A DNA stretch of 64,000 nucleotides from Halorubrum lipolyticum DSM 21995 (GTDB taxonomy: Archaea > Halobacteriota > Halobacteria > Halobacteriales > Haloferacaceae), in the NCBI RefSeq assembly GCF_000337375.1, contig NZ_AOJG01000041.1:145107-209106 (forward strand), read 5' to 3'. Position numbers and translations under genes: made by a program. The notes beneath the pieces are model-generated. The model saw only the letters and a program-made list of their open reading frames with translations. It had not been told where the DNA came from and did not search any database. This document shows, one piece after another, positions 1 through 7,622 of the stretch (position 1 is its first letter; each line of letters starts with the position of its first letter).

Positions 1-21
1 CGAGTATGAGGTGGTCGCGAA

Positions 22-1062
22 GTGACGGACCTCGAACCGATCGAGCCGTCGGAGGCTGTCGACCTCTACCTGCGAGGCCGCGAGGACATCAGCGAGAACA
101 CCCGCGAGTCCCAGCTCTACGACCTTCGCGCCTTCGTCGCGTGGACCGACGAGGTGGGGCTCACGAACATGAACGAGCTGTCCGGCCGGGACCTCTACGA
201 GTTCCGCGTCTGGCGCCGCGACGGCGGCTACTCCGGACAGGAGATCGCGACCGTCACGCTCCGGGGAACGCTCGCGACGATCCGCGCGTTCCTCCGCTTC
301 TGCGCGACGATCGACGCCGTCGAGGAGGAACTCTGGGACAAGCTCCCGCTCCCGGTCGCCGACCGCGCCGATCAGGTGAGCGACAGCACGCTCGACCCGG
401 ATCGCGCCGTCGCGATTCTGGAACACCTGGACAAGTACGCATACGCCAGCCGCCGCCACGTCATCCTCCTGCTGCTGTGGCATACGGGATGCCGGTCGGG
501 CGCGATCCGCGGCCTCGATCTCGGCGATCTCGACCTCGAAGGAACCCGCGCCCGAGGTGAGGGGCCGGCGATCCACTTCGTCCACCGGCCGGACACCGGC
601 ACGCCCCTCAAGAACAAGGGTCCCGGCACGCGCTGGAACGCGATCAGTCACGAGGTGGCGACCGTACTCCGCGACTACATCGACGGCCCGCGGAAGGACA
701 CGACCGACGAACACGGCCGACGGCCGCTCCTGTCGACCAAGCACGGGCGCATCAGCTCGTCGTCGATCAGGAGCAACCTCTACCGGGTGACTCGGCCCTG
801 CTGGCGCGGAGAGCCGTGCCCTCACGACGAGGACCCGGACACCTGCGACTTCACCGAGACCGGCCACATGAGCCGCTGTCCGTCCGCACGGTCACCCCAC
901 GACGTGCGGAGTGGGAGGGTCACGGCGTATCGGCGAGCGAACGTGAAACGCGATCTGGTCGAGGACCGGCTCAACGCGAGCGACGACGTTCTCGACAAGC
1001 ACTACGATCGACGCAGCGAGCGCGAGAAAGCGGCGCAGCGACGGAGGTACTTCGACATATGA
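22..1062 (+). CDS. Tyrosine recombinase (phage-type integrase)
   Basis: A 346-aa tyrosine recombinase that would integrate or excise mobile DNA, read from a GTG start. The N-terminal half (about residues 8-105) looks like a SAM-like core-binding domain. The catalytic domain shows Arg158 in TGCRSGAIRGL, the HxxR box at His293/Arg296 and the nucleophile Tyr328 in LDKHYDRRS. A cysteine-rich insert (Cys260, 266, 275, 286) sits just before HxxR and could bind zinc; such inserts are common in haloarchaeal integrases. It lies at the left edge and is followed by repeats, so it may mark the boundary of an integrated element extending off the window. No tRNA-type attachment site is seen beside it. Confidence in the family is high; the element it serves is unknown. 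Confidence 0.9.
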   Translation: MTDLEPIEPSEAVDLYLRGREDISENTRESQLYDLRAFVAWTDEVGLTNMNELSGRDLYEFRVWRRDGGYSGQEIATVTLRGTLATIRAFLRFCATIDAVEEELWDKLPLPVADRADQVSDSTLDPDRAVAILEHLDKYAYASRRHVILLLLWHTGCRSGAIRGLDLGDLDLEGTRARGEGPAIHFVHRPDTGTPLKNKGPGTRWNAISHEVATVLRDYIDGPRKDTTDEHGRRPLLSTKHGRISSSSIRSNLYRVTRPCWRGEPCPHDEDPDTCDFTETGHMSRCPSARSPHDVRSGRVTAYRRANVKRDLVEDRLNASDDVLDKHYDRRSEREKAAQRRRYFDI

Positions 1063-1113
1063 ACCGACAAGCACCACAACGGTCAGCGACGGGTAGCGAC
1101 GGCAGAGATCATG

Positions 1114-1404
1114 CGTTCGGGGAGGGCGGACTGAACCTCAGCAACCGTGAGCGACAGCGAGCGGTTGCTGTCTGTGAGGGATAACCGACCCGAATTGGGC
1201 ACGGAAGTCGCAGCACGCGAACCGAGTGAGCGTGACCGTCTTCCGGAGTTCAATTCGGGGAGGGCGGACTTCTGTTGCGAACAACGTGAGCAGCCAGAAG
1301 TCTCACGGACCGAATTGAGCAGACGAGTCACAGCCCGGACCGGCGAGCGAAGCGAGCCGCACGCCCGGACTGTCTCGGCGAGTTCAATTCGGGGAGGCCG
1401 GACT
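1114..1404. repeat. Direct-repeat and hairpin field after the integrase
   Basis: The 376-base gap after the integrase has no convincing gene. A box of the form ttcggggagggcggact ends at 1132, recurs at 1248-1270 as gttcaattcggggagggcgg plus act, and again at 1382-1404 with one change, at spacings of 138 and 134 bp. Between boxes lie inverted repeats with unrelated arms: cagcaaccg/cggttgctg (1139-1147/1162-1170) and gacttctg/cagaagtc (1267-1274/1295-1302), with loops rich in gtgagcg and agcgagc. The last box runs into cctttataa. It could be attachment-related or a dispersed haloarchaeal repeat. Confidence 0.7.
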
Positions 1405-1438
1405 CCTTTATAACCGATCCGTGACCGACTGTAGCCGA

Positions 1439-2032
1439 CTACTGCCAGTCGCGGTCGACCTGAAACGGTTCCAGTTCGGCGTAGTACGATCCGGTCAATC
1501 GCCCGATTGCGTCGATCTTCCGGACGTCTATTTTCCCGTCGGTCAGGAGTGCGTCGTCGACGTGGATCAGTTCGATACGTCCGAAGACGACGGTGTGATC
1601 GCCGATAGAGAGCGTGTCGTGAAGCGTACACTCCATGGTCGCCTTGGCGGCGGCGACGAGCGGCACGTCGACGGTGTCAGCCTCCCGCCGTGCTAACCCG
1701 ACGAGGTCGAACTCGTCCGTTTCGCCGTCGACGCTCTGGCTGGTCCGGTCCATCTGTTCGACCAAGTCAGAAGTGACCAAGTTGAGACCGAACGCCTCCG
1801 TTTCGAGGACGTTCTGCGTCGAATCCTTCTGGATCCCTTCGGCTCGGTCCTCGGCCGAGAACATCACGATCGGCGGCTCCGCCTCGATGATTCCCATGTA
1901 GAAACTGTACGGAGCGAGGTTGTCGACGCCGGCGGCGCTCCGCGTCGAGACCCACCCGATAGGGCGAGGGACGATGATGCTCGTTAAGAGCCGGTACATG
2001 TCGTCGACGGACTCGTCCGGGTCGATGTCCAT
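1439..2032 (-). CDS. Flavin reductase-like FMN-binding protein
   Basis: A 197-aa protein of the flavin reductase-like (flavoredoxin-type, FMN-binding split barrel) family. The N-terminal IVPRPIGWVSTRSAAGVDNL and the following APYSFYMGI are the usual flavin-binding and dimer-forming region. Members bind FMN and act as oxidoreductases or flavin-reducing partners; the substrate cannot be read from sequence. I chose the ATG at 2032 (MDIDPDESV) because family similarity begins there; an upstream in-frame ATG at 2065 adds 11 residues. It stands alone between the repeat field and a divergent operon, and the flanking DNA is visibly less GC-rich than elsewhere in the window. Confidence in the family is good. 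Confidence 0.8.
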   Translation of the reverse strand: MDIDPDESVDDMYRLLTSIIVPRPIGWVSTRSAAGVDNLAPYSFYMGIIEAEPPIVMFSAEDRAEGIQKDSTQNVLETEAFGLNLVTSDLVEQMDRTSQSVDGETDEFDLVGLARREADTVDVPLVAAAKATMECTLHDTLSIGDHTVVFGRIELIHVDDALLTDGKIDVRKIDAIGRLTGSYYAELEPFQVDRDWQ

Positions 2033-2234
2033 TGGTGTGTATCCAAGTATGGGCTGTATAAGCATTCTCGCGGCTGCCCGACACGACCGCGCCGCTCGCC
2101 GCGATCAGAGTATAGTCGACGATACAGTCCCTGAGAGAGAGATTGAAAATCGCCACCGGCGTTTCGTCCGTCGATTAGCGTCCGAAAGAGCGGCGTAAAA
2201 CCGGCAAAAACATCCCCGATATATTACATACGTG

Positions 2235-2242
2235 TTTAATAT
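2235..2242 (+). promoter_or_regulatory. TATA box for the DUF2589-like operon
   Basis: The sequence tttaatat lies in an AT-rich stretch and is centred about 26 bp before the ATG at 2265. This is the archaeal TATA-to-start-site distance, so the mRNA would begin at or next to the start codon (leaderless). Confidence 0.6.
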
Positions 2243-2264
2243 TCATTGCGATAGATGATTAAGA

Positions 2265-2798
2265 ATGTCTGTAGGACAGGAGCTACTCGACGTGCCGTTC
2301 CCCGAGATGATCGCGAGCATGGGGCAGGGGATCGCGGACGCGCAGAACCAGTTGGACATGAACTCGGTCGAGGTCGCGAAGATCCTCGCCGACACGGAGA
2401 TCGAGGTCGTCCCGGCGATCACGCGGACGATCGACACGAACGGCGACGTCACCTACGAGGAGGCGACCCCGATGGACGTCTCGCTGCTGCAGGCCGGGCT
2501 GTTCCCGACCTTCTACCAGTTCTCGGAGGCCGTCATCGAGGTCGAAATGGACATCAAGACGACCACCGAACGCGAGACGAACATCGACGTGAGCGCCGAG
2601 GCACACGCGGGATTCGGGCTGTGGGGCGGGAGCATCCAGACCGACGTGAGCCACAACCGGAAGTTCGGCAAGGAGGTCCACGGGACGAGCAAGCTGAAGA
2701 CCACGATGGTCCCGGTTCCGGAGCCGCCGTACCTCTTCCCCGAGGTCGAGACCGTCGACATGCGACAGACCGAGGACGACGAAGAGGAGACGGAGTGA
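2265..2798 (+). CDS. DUF2589-like protein, first of the cluster
   Basis: A 177-aa acidic soluble protein with no signal peptide or membrane segment. The order of elements resembles the DUF2589 family: an N-terminal amphipathic helix (LLDVPFPEMIASMGQGIADA), a segment EIEVVPAITRTIDTNGDVT, then SLLQAGLFPTFYQFSEAVIE leading into a beta-rich EVEMDIKTT region. The next gene repeats the same pattern (IADAQ/VADAQ, EVVPAITRTID/EVVPSITKTID, YQFSEAVIEVE/YRFSETTIEVE), so the two are clear paralogues. The function of the family is not known to me. It begins a run of five same-strand genes, the last four overlapping. The start is fixed by the promoter spacing. Family assignment is by remembered pattern, so moderate. 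Confidence 0.65.
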   Translation: MSVGQELLDVPFPEMIASMGQGIADAQNQLDMNSVEVAKILADTEIEVVPAITRTIDTNGDVTYEEATPMDVSLLQAGLFPTFYQFSEAVIEVEMDIKTTTERETNIDVSAEAHAGFGLWGGSIQTDVSHNRKFGKEVHGTSKLKTTMVPVPEPPYLFPEVETVDMRQTEDDEEETE

Positions 2799-2874
2799 CC
2801 GACCCCGCCGCGCTCCACGCGTGCGTCTCCGCGGAGACCCGCACGACCGACGGGAGCCGGCATCGTTGAGACCC

Positions 2875-3432
2875 ATGCCATTACGAGCACACCACCGACC
2901 ACCGCGCAGTACCGCTCCGGTTCGAACGACACGAACGGCCGCGGACCTCCCGTTCGACGACCTCGTCTACCTGCTGGCCGCGGGCGTCGCCGACGCCCAG
3001 ACCGCGCTCGACGCGCGGACCGCCGAGACGGCGGCGTCGCTCGCGGAGACCGAACTCGAAGTCGTCCCGTCGATCACGAAAACGATCGACGCCGACGGCG
3101 AGGTGACCACGGAGACGGCGCCGACGGAGAGCCGATCCCTGCTGGAACTCGGGATCACGCCCGCTTGGTACCGGTTCAGCGAGACGACGATCGAAGTCGA
3201 ACTCGACGTCAGCGTGACCGACCGTACCGACCGCGCCGACCACACCGACCGCGCCGACCGCACGACCGAATTCCGGGCGGACACGGGGTCGGTGATCGAT
3301 CGGCGACGGTTCGGCCGGGAAGCCGGCGCGAACGCCCGATTGGCCGCGCGTCTCGAACCGACGCCGATTCCGGTGCGAACTGATTCGCGGCCGGGAGCCG
3401 ACGAGCCACGCGGAGGCGAGCGTGCCGACTGA
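2875..3432 (+). CDS. DUF2589-like protein, second paralogue
   Basis: A 185-aa paralogue of the preceding gene. It has a basic N-terminus, then LPFDDLVYLLAAGVADAQTA, EVVPSITKTIDADGEVTTE and LLELGITPAWYRFSETTIEV, all aligning with the first gene. A short low-complexity stretch near residues 115-130 repeats TDRADHTDRADRT. The C-terminal third diverges. I start at ATG 2875; the open frame extends upstream to a GTG at 2821, but that extension has no counterpart in the paralogue. The end overlaps the next gene by 11 bp, which suggests translational coupling. No function can be assigned. Confidence 0.6.
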   Translation: MPLRAHHRPPRSTAPVRTTRTAADLPFDDLVYLLAAGVADAQTALDARTAETAASLAETELEVVPSITKTIDADGEVTTETAPTESRSLLELGITPAWYRFSETTIEVELDVSVTDRTDRADHTDRADRTTEFRADTGSVIDRRRFGREAGANARLAARLEPTPIPVRTDSRPGADEPRGGERAD

Positions 3433-3814
3433 CGAGTGGCTCGCGCGACCGCTCAAGGAGTTCATCCGGACGGTCGCGTTCTCGGTCGCGGAGGGCCAAG
3501 AGGAACTCGACCGGCGGTCGATGGCGGTCCAGCGCGAGATCGACCGCGATATCGAGGACGGCAGCCTCGCGTACGACCTCGACGCGTCGTGGCTGCGGTT
3601 CGCCGACGTCGAAGCGGACCTGGAGATGACGCTCTCGATCGAGGGCCGGGAGATCCGCGACCCGGAGACCAACGAGATCCGCGGATACAAGCCGGTCGTG
3701 AGCGCCGTCCCGCTGAACCACCGCACCGCGGACGAGTACGACCTGGACGCCGAGATCGCCAGCGAGGTGCGGCTCCGCATCGCTCCCGTCCCGCCGGAGT
3801 CCCGGAGCCGATGA
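3422..3814 (+). CDS. Small protein of the DUF2589-like operon
   Basis: A 130-aa protein starting at GTG 3422 inside the end of the previous gene. It keeps a short version of the same layout: a helical start (PLKEFIRTVAFSVAEGQEEL), then LAYDLDASWLRFADVEADLE and a strand-rich MTLSIEGREI region. It may be a more distant member of the same family. Its stop overlaps the ATG of the next gene (ATGA). It has no membrane segment or recognised catalytic motif. The gene is real because it is locked in an overlapping operon; its role is unknown. Confidence 0.6.
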   Translation: MPTDEWLARPLKEFIRTVAFSVAEGQEELDRRSMAVQREIDRDIEDGSLAYDLDASWLRFADVEADLEMTLSIEGREIRDPETNEIRGYKPVVSAVPLNHRTADEYDLDAEIASEVRLRIAPVPPESRSR

Positions 3815-5124
3815 GCGAACGCGATCGCTTCGCGTTCGACGCCGACGCGACCCGGTTCGCCGAGACGTTCCAGCTCGAGGAGATCCCCCAGCTCGACGTC
3901 GACAAGTTCGAGACGATCGAGCGGGCGGCGGTCGAACGGCTGATCACCGAACAGCAGGCGTCGCTCGTCCGCCTGCAGACCGACATGCTGGACGTTCGAA
4001 GCGAGCGGACCGCCCTCGAACGGCAGCTCTCGAAGACCGAGGCGGAGCGCGAGACGCTTCGAGAGCGAGTCGGAGAGCTGGAGGCCCAGCGGCCGGCGGT
4101 GGAGCCGAAGCGGGTCTTCTCGAACCTCGGCGCGGCGCTCAAAGAGGTCGACGACGACCTGGCGAGCGAGCGCTACCGCGTCGACGACGTGGACTTCACG
4201 CTCAAGACCAACGTGATCCAGACCGACGAAGGGATCCGGATGCACCTGCCGTCGCTGGACGAATCGTCGGTGTCGGCGAACCTCAGCGAGGTCTCGTTCC
4301 GACTGCGCGCGCCGCGCGGGGAGCCGGCAGAGGCCGGGCCGACGTACACCGACGTGCCGGATCTGCGGGGGCAGCCGCGCGAGGTCGCGGCGCGCCGGCT
4401 CGCCGCGGCCGACCTGACCGTCGGGACGGTCGAGCGCGTCGCCGACCCGGAGGCCGCACCGGGCACCGTCGTCGAGCAGTTCCCCGAGCCCTACGCCGTC
4501 GCCGAACCCGGGTCGCCCGTCGACCTCGTGCTCTCCGAGGCGTCGGAGGACGAACCGGAGACGACGGAGAGTGAGCCGGAAACACCGGAGGACGAACCGG
4601 AGACGACGAGCGAGGCGCCCGCGGAACCGAAGACGCCGGGCGAGTCCGAGCCGGAACCGTCTCCGGAATCGGACGCCCAGTCGGGAGGCGAGGGCGACGA
4701 CCAGTCCGACGCGCCCGATCCCGACGACGAACGAGCCCGCATGGAGGCGTTCAGACGGGCAGTCATCGACGTCGATCCCGAGAACGGGGAGGCGGTCGTC
4801 GAACGGCTCCGCCGCGCCGGCGTCACCGACCTCGAATCGCTGGTCAACCTGGACTCCGAGAAGATCGCCGCCGAACTGTCTCTTCCGGTCGAGCAGATCG
4901 TCGCGCTCCAGAAACGACTCGGCGGTCACGGCGAGCCGATCGCGCTCGAGGAGGTGTCCGGTATCGGCCCGACGTACGCGAGTCGCCTCCGTGAGAAGGG
5001 CGTCCGAAACGTCTCACAGCTCGCGGCGCTCGACCCGCAGACCGTCGCCGAAATCACTCTGGCATCGACGAGCAGGGCAGAGGGCTGGATCGAGCAGGCG
5101 GCCCGAATGGCGGCGGACCGATGA
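3811..5124 (+). CDS. Coiled-coil, PASTA-like and helix-hairpin-helix protein
   Basis: A 437-aa multidomain protein. Residues about 45-95 form a heptad-rich coiled coil; residues about 110-170 contain a beta-rich segment (FTLKTNVIQTDEGIRMHLP). Residues about 183-246 match a PASTA domain (VPDLRGQPREVAARRLAAAD, later PGTVVEQFPEPYAVAEPGSPV). An acidic linker (about 247-310) carries EPETT-type repeats. The C-terminus has a helix-hairpin-helix-like segment (SGIGPTYASRLREKGVRNVS), resembling DUF4332/RNA polymerase alpha C-terminal modules used for protein or DNA contacts. PASTA domains usually sit outside cells on bacterial kinases and PBPs, but here there is no signal peptide or transmembrane segment. 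It looks like a scaffold for the operon. ATGA overlaps join it to both neighbours. Confidence 0.65.
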   Translation: MSERDRFAFDADATRFAETFQLEEIPQLDVDKFETIERAAVERLITEQQASLVRLQTDMLDVRSERTALERQLSKTEAERETLRERVGELEAQRPAVEPKRVFSNLGAALKEVDDDLASERYRVDDVDFTLKTNVIQTDEGIRMHLPSLDESSVSANLSEVSFRLRAPRGEPAEAGPTYTDVPDLRGQPREVAARRLAAADLTVGTVERVADPEAAPGTVVEQFPEPYAVAEPGSPVDLVLSEASEDEPETTESEPETPEDEPETTSEAPAEPKTPGESEPEPSPESDAQSGGEGDDQSDAPDPDDERARMEAFRRAVIDVDPENGEAVVERLRRAGVTDLESLVNLDSEKIAAELSLPVEQIVALQKRLGGHGEPIALEEVSGIGPTYASRLREKGVRNVSQLAALDPQTVAEITLASTSRAEGWIEQAARMAADR

Positions 5125-5450
5125 GCGCCCCGGGCCGCGGCGGCCAGACGACCGTCGCGGAGCGGTTCGGCGCCTCCATCGAGGTCGCCGGACCGGACCC
5201 CGAGGCGGAGGGGTTCTTCTTCGTGAAACGGGCGGAGACGGTCGACCACGAGGCGTTCGTCACCGGCCTGCTCGGGCTGGTGGGGACGACGGGGCGACTG
5301 GTGCTCCACCACCGGTCGGGATTCGCGATCGTTCGCCTCCCGCACGGGCGCGCTCGGCGGCTGGGGCAGCTCCCGTGGATCGACGCCGTCGGCGGCGTCC
5401 GGTTCGATCCGGAACGGTTCGCGGCGATGACGGGTGCTCCCGTGACGTGA
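5121..5450 (+). CDS. Small protein ending the DUF2589-like operon
   Basis: A 109-aa protein whose ATG overlaps the stop of the PASTA protein. The pattern FFFVKRAETVDHEAFVTGLL, a middle strand (SGFAIVRLP) and LGQLPWIDAVGGVRFDPERF loosely recalls the small ferredoxin-like fold of subtilase propeptides (inhibitor I9), where a final 'lp-x-V' strand is typical; this is only a hint, and no protease is encoded nearby. The stop codon lies inside the first units of a 20-bp tandem repeat, so the last residues (TGAPVT) are repeat-encoded and the true end could vary between strains. Confidence 0.5.
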   Translation: MSAPGRGGQTTVAERFGASIEVAGPDPEAEGFFFVKRAETVDHEAFVTGLLGLVGTTGRLVLHHRSGFAIVRLPHGRARRLGQLPWIDAVGGVRFDPERFAAMTGAPVT

Positions 5451-5520
5451 CAGGTGCTCCCGTGACGTGACAGGTGCTCCCGTGGCCTGACGGGCGCTCT
5501 CGTGGCCTGACGGGCGCCCC
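5433..5520 (+). repeat. 20-bp tandem repeat
   Basis: Five units with period 20 begin at 5433, 5453, 5473, 5493 and 5513 (unit ggtgctcccgtgacgtgaca, with drift in the later units). The array overlaps the 3' end of the preceding gene and fills the gap before the usp promoter. Confidence 0.85.
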
Positions 5521-5553
5521 TCGATTCTCAACTCGATTATTCGCACAACAGCG

Positions 5554-5561
5554 TATTTATT
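5554..5561 (+). promoter_or_regulatory. TATA box for the universal stress protein gene
   Basis: tatttatt, centred about 26 bp before ATG 5584, predicts a leaderless transcript. Confidence 0.6.
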
Positions 5562-5583
5562 CCCCGAATGCATTTCTCCAGAC

Positions 5584-6063
5584 ATGACTCTCGTCGTGGT
5601 CCCGGTCCGATTCCCGCCGTCGTCGCACTCCGCGGCGACGCTGCGGGAGGCCGCCCGCGTCGCCGAAGAGCGCGACGCGGACCTCACCGTCCTCCACGTT
5701 GACCTGTATCAGAGCTCGGGCGGGGTCTCTCGCGGCGACCTGAAACGCGCGGTCGAAGAGCGGATCGGGTCGCTGGACCGCGCGCGATACGTCGTCCGCC
5801 GCGGGTTCCTCGTCGAGGAGACCATCCTCGAAGAGATCGTCGCCGAGGGCGCCGACGTGGTCGTCATCGGCTCGAAGCAGGCCGGGCGCTGGCGCCGTAT
5901 GGTCCAGAAGCTCCTCTCGGACCCCGACATCGACGCGTACCTCCGGAACGAGCTCGACTGCACCGTGGTCACGGTCGACGCCGACGGCGACATCACGACC
6001 AACGAGGCCGGCGACGGCGCCGACGACGCCGCACCCATTCCCGACGACGGCGCCAACGACTGA
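5584..6063 (+). CDS. Universal stress protein family (UspA-like)
   Basis: A 159-aa single-domain UspA-like protein. It opens with a beta strand (TLVVVPVRFP), continues with the helix LREAARVAEERDADLTVLHV, and has the later family segment ILEEIVAEGADVVVIGSKQA followed by LDCTVVTVDAD. The usual ATP-binding G-x2-G-x9-G-S/T signature is not clear, so it may belong to the non-nucleotide-binding class. An acidic tail of about 25 residues follows. It has its own promoter, which supports the start, and is followed by a convergent gene after 6 bp. The role is inferred from family only. Confidence 0.8.
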   Translation: MTLVVVPVRFPPSSHSAATLREAARVAEERDADLTVLHVDLYQSSGGVSRGDLKRAVEERIGSLDRARYVVRRGFLVEETILEEIVAEGADVVVIGSKQAGRWRRMVQKLLSDPDIDAYLRNELDCTVVTVDADGDITTNEAGDGADDAAPIPDDGAND

Positions 6064-6069
6064 CCTGGC

Positions 6070-6744
6070 TCAGGCGTTTCCGTCGGTGCCCGCGACCGCG
6101 TCCCGACGCTCGTACTCGATGACGGTCGCGACGCGGTCGGCGAGCCCGGCGCCGAACTCCCGCTCGACGAGGTACAGCGCGAGGTCGATCCCCGAGGTGA
6201 CCCCGCCGGCGGTGAGCAGGTCCCCGTCGTCGACGACGCGCGCGTCCACGACCGTCGCGCCCGACTCTCGGAGCTCGTCGATCGCGGAGGCGTGGGTGAC
6301 CGCGCGCCGGCCGCCGGTGACGCCCGCCGCCGCGAGCAGCATCGCGCCGGTACAGACCGCGGCGGTCCGGACGCCGGCGGCGTGGTACTCGCCGAGCGCG
6401 CGCGGCACGTCGCCCTTCTGCGCCTCCGCCCACGCGCTCGCCGCCTCGTCGCGCGCGGTCCAGCCCCCGCCGGGGACGACGAGCAGGTCTGGGGCCTCGT
6501 CGCCGTCCGGCTCCGGGAGCACGCCGTCGACGCCGACCCGCGTCCCGTGGCTCGCAGTCACCCGGTCGCGCTCGTCGAGGGTGACGTACCGGACGCGACC
6601 CGGCCGCTCGGCGGACTCGGCGTCGTCGCCCGCTCCGTCGCCCGCCGCCTCCGCGGCGTAGCCCAGCGCGTAGTCGAACACCTCGTAGGGCCCGACCGCG
6701 TCGAGCTCGTCGAACCCGTCGTACAGCAGTATGTCGACGTTCAC
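6070..6744 (-). CDS. DJ-1/PfpI family protein
   Basis: A 224-aa protein of the DJ-1/PfpI (class I glutamine amidotransferase-like) superfamily, starting at GTG. The opening VDILLYDGFDELDAVGPYEV is the family's first strand and loop. The nucleophile elbow is AVCTGAMLLAAAGV with its Cys near residue 131, and DLLVVPGGGW precedes it. The C-terminal VTSGIDLALYLVEREFG is typical of the AraC-associated and isonitrile-hydratase-like branch. A low-complexity insert (EAAGDGAGDDAESAERP) follows the first helix. Members act as hydrolases, deglycase-like enzymes or sensors; which applies here is not visible. It is convergent with the usp gene. Confidence 0.8.
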   Translation of the reverse strand: MNVDILLYDGFDELDAVGPYEVFDYALGYAAEAAGDGAGDDAESAERPGRVRYVTLDERDRVTASHGTRVGVDGVLPEPDGDEAPDLLVVPGGGWTARDEAASAWAEAQKGDVPRALGEYHAAGVRTAAVCTGAMLLAAAGVTGGRRAVTHASAIDELRESGATVVDARVVDDGDLLTAGGVTSGIDLALYLVEREFGAGLADRVATVIEYERRDAVAGTDGNA

Positions 6745-6862
6745 TGTCGGGGGCGTACGCGTCCGGTCGTCATGTGCGTTCCCCCGGTACTGCGCTCCCG
6801 CTCGGTGGGGCCCTCGGTTGCCGCGCTCCCGCTCGGCGAGAGCCCGGTGATTCGCCCTCGTC

Positions 6863-7549
6863 TCAGCCGTCGGCGAACGCCTCGACGACCGCCTCGATGT
6901 CGCCGGCGACGCGGTCGCGATCGATCGTCTCGCCGCGATAGGCGCGCTCCACGACCCCGTCCGGGTTGACGAGGAGGGTGACGACGATGTGCTGGAAGTC
7001 GTACCCCTGTAGCCGGTCGCTCTCCGTCGTGCGCTCGAACCCGATCCCGAGCCGATCCTCCACGACGGCCTCGGCTCGCTCCGGGGTCTCCGGCCGGAGG
7101 TAGTGCCAGTTGCCCGCGTCGAGATTCACGCCGATCGATTCGGCGTTATCGCGCAGCGCCGCCGCGTCGTCGCGCTCGGGGTCGAACGTGATCGGGAGGA
7201 ACAGCGTCTCGTCGGTCAGTCCCGCGTCGGCGACGCGCCGTTGCACCTCGACCAGCCGACGGAGGAGGACTCCGCACTCCGCGGGACAGAAGGTGAACAC
7301 CCCGGTCACGACCGCGGTCCGGTCGACCGCCTCGCTGTCGACGGTGACTCCGGCGATCGGGTCCCGCAGCTCGAACGCGGGGAGCGGCTCGCCGTACGCC
7401 GGGTACGCGAGGTCCTCGCTGTCCGCGATCTGGTCCTCCTGCGGGTCGAGCACGACGCCCTCCGGCTCGCCGCCGAGCGCGGACGTACAGCCGGCGGCCG
7501 CGCCGGCCGTCGCCGCGGCGATCCCTCCGAGCAGCGCTCGCCGTTGCAT
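6863..7549 (-). CDS. SCO1/SenC-type copper chaperone lipoprotein
   Basis: A 228-aa SCO-family thioredoxin-fold protein. The N-terminus MQRRALLGG then an Ala-rich core ending AAGC gives a twin-arginine-like signal with a lipobox, so it is likely a membrane-anchored lipoprotein outside the cell. The copper site is present: TFCPAECGVL (CxxxC, near residues 87-91) and the distal His in YDFQHIVVTLLVN. SCO proteins deliver copper or redox equivalents to the Cu-A centre of cytochrome oxidase or nitrous oxide reductase. I chose the ATG at 7549 because it directly precedes the signal; an upstream in-frame start at 7576 adds nine residues. Its neighbours are other copper/nos accessory genes. Confidence 0.85.
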   Translation of the reverse strand: MQRRALLGGIAAATAGAAAGCTSALGGEPEGVVLDPQEDQIADSEDLAYPAYGEPLPAFELRDPIAGVTVDSEAVDRTAVVTGVFTFCPAECGVLLRRLVEVQRRVADAGLTDETLFLPITFDPERDDAAALRDNAESIGVNLDAGNWHYLRPETPERAEAVVEDRLGIGFERTTESDRLQGYDFQHIVVTLLVNPDGVVERAYRGETIDRDRVAGDIEAVVEAFADG

Positions 7550-7622
7550 ACCGAAACCGACGCCCCACGGCCGCATAACCGGTCTGGTGCGGGCGTCGAA
7601 CGGCGCTTCTCCGCCCGGTTCT

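Noticed and set aside
1248..1270. tRNA-like B-box (gttcaattc) next to the integrase, as a possible tRNA attachment site
   Set aside because: The flanking bases do not pair as a T-stem and no acceptor or anticodon arm can be drawn; it is a member of a direct-repeat family.
2881..4929. Long minus-strand open frame (682 codons) across the DUF2589-like cluster
   Set aside because: It is antisense to overlapping plus-strand genes with good domain content, is rich in Arg, Val and Leu, has no recognisable domain, and arises from the high-GC third-position bias.
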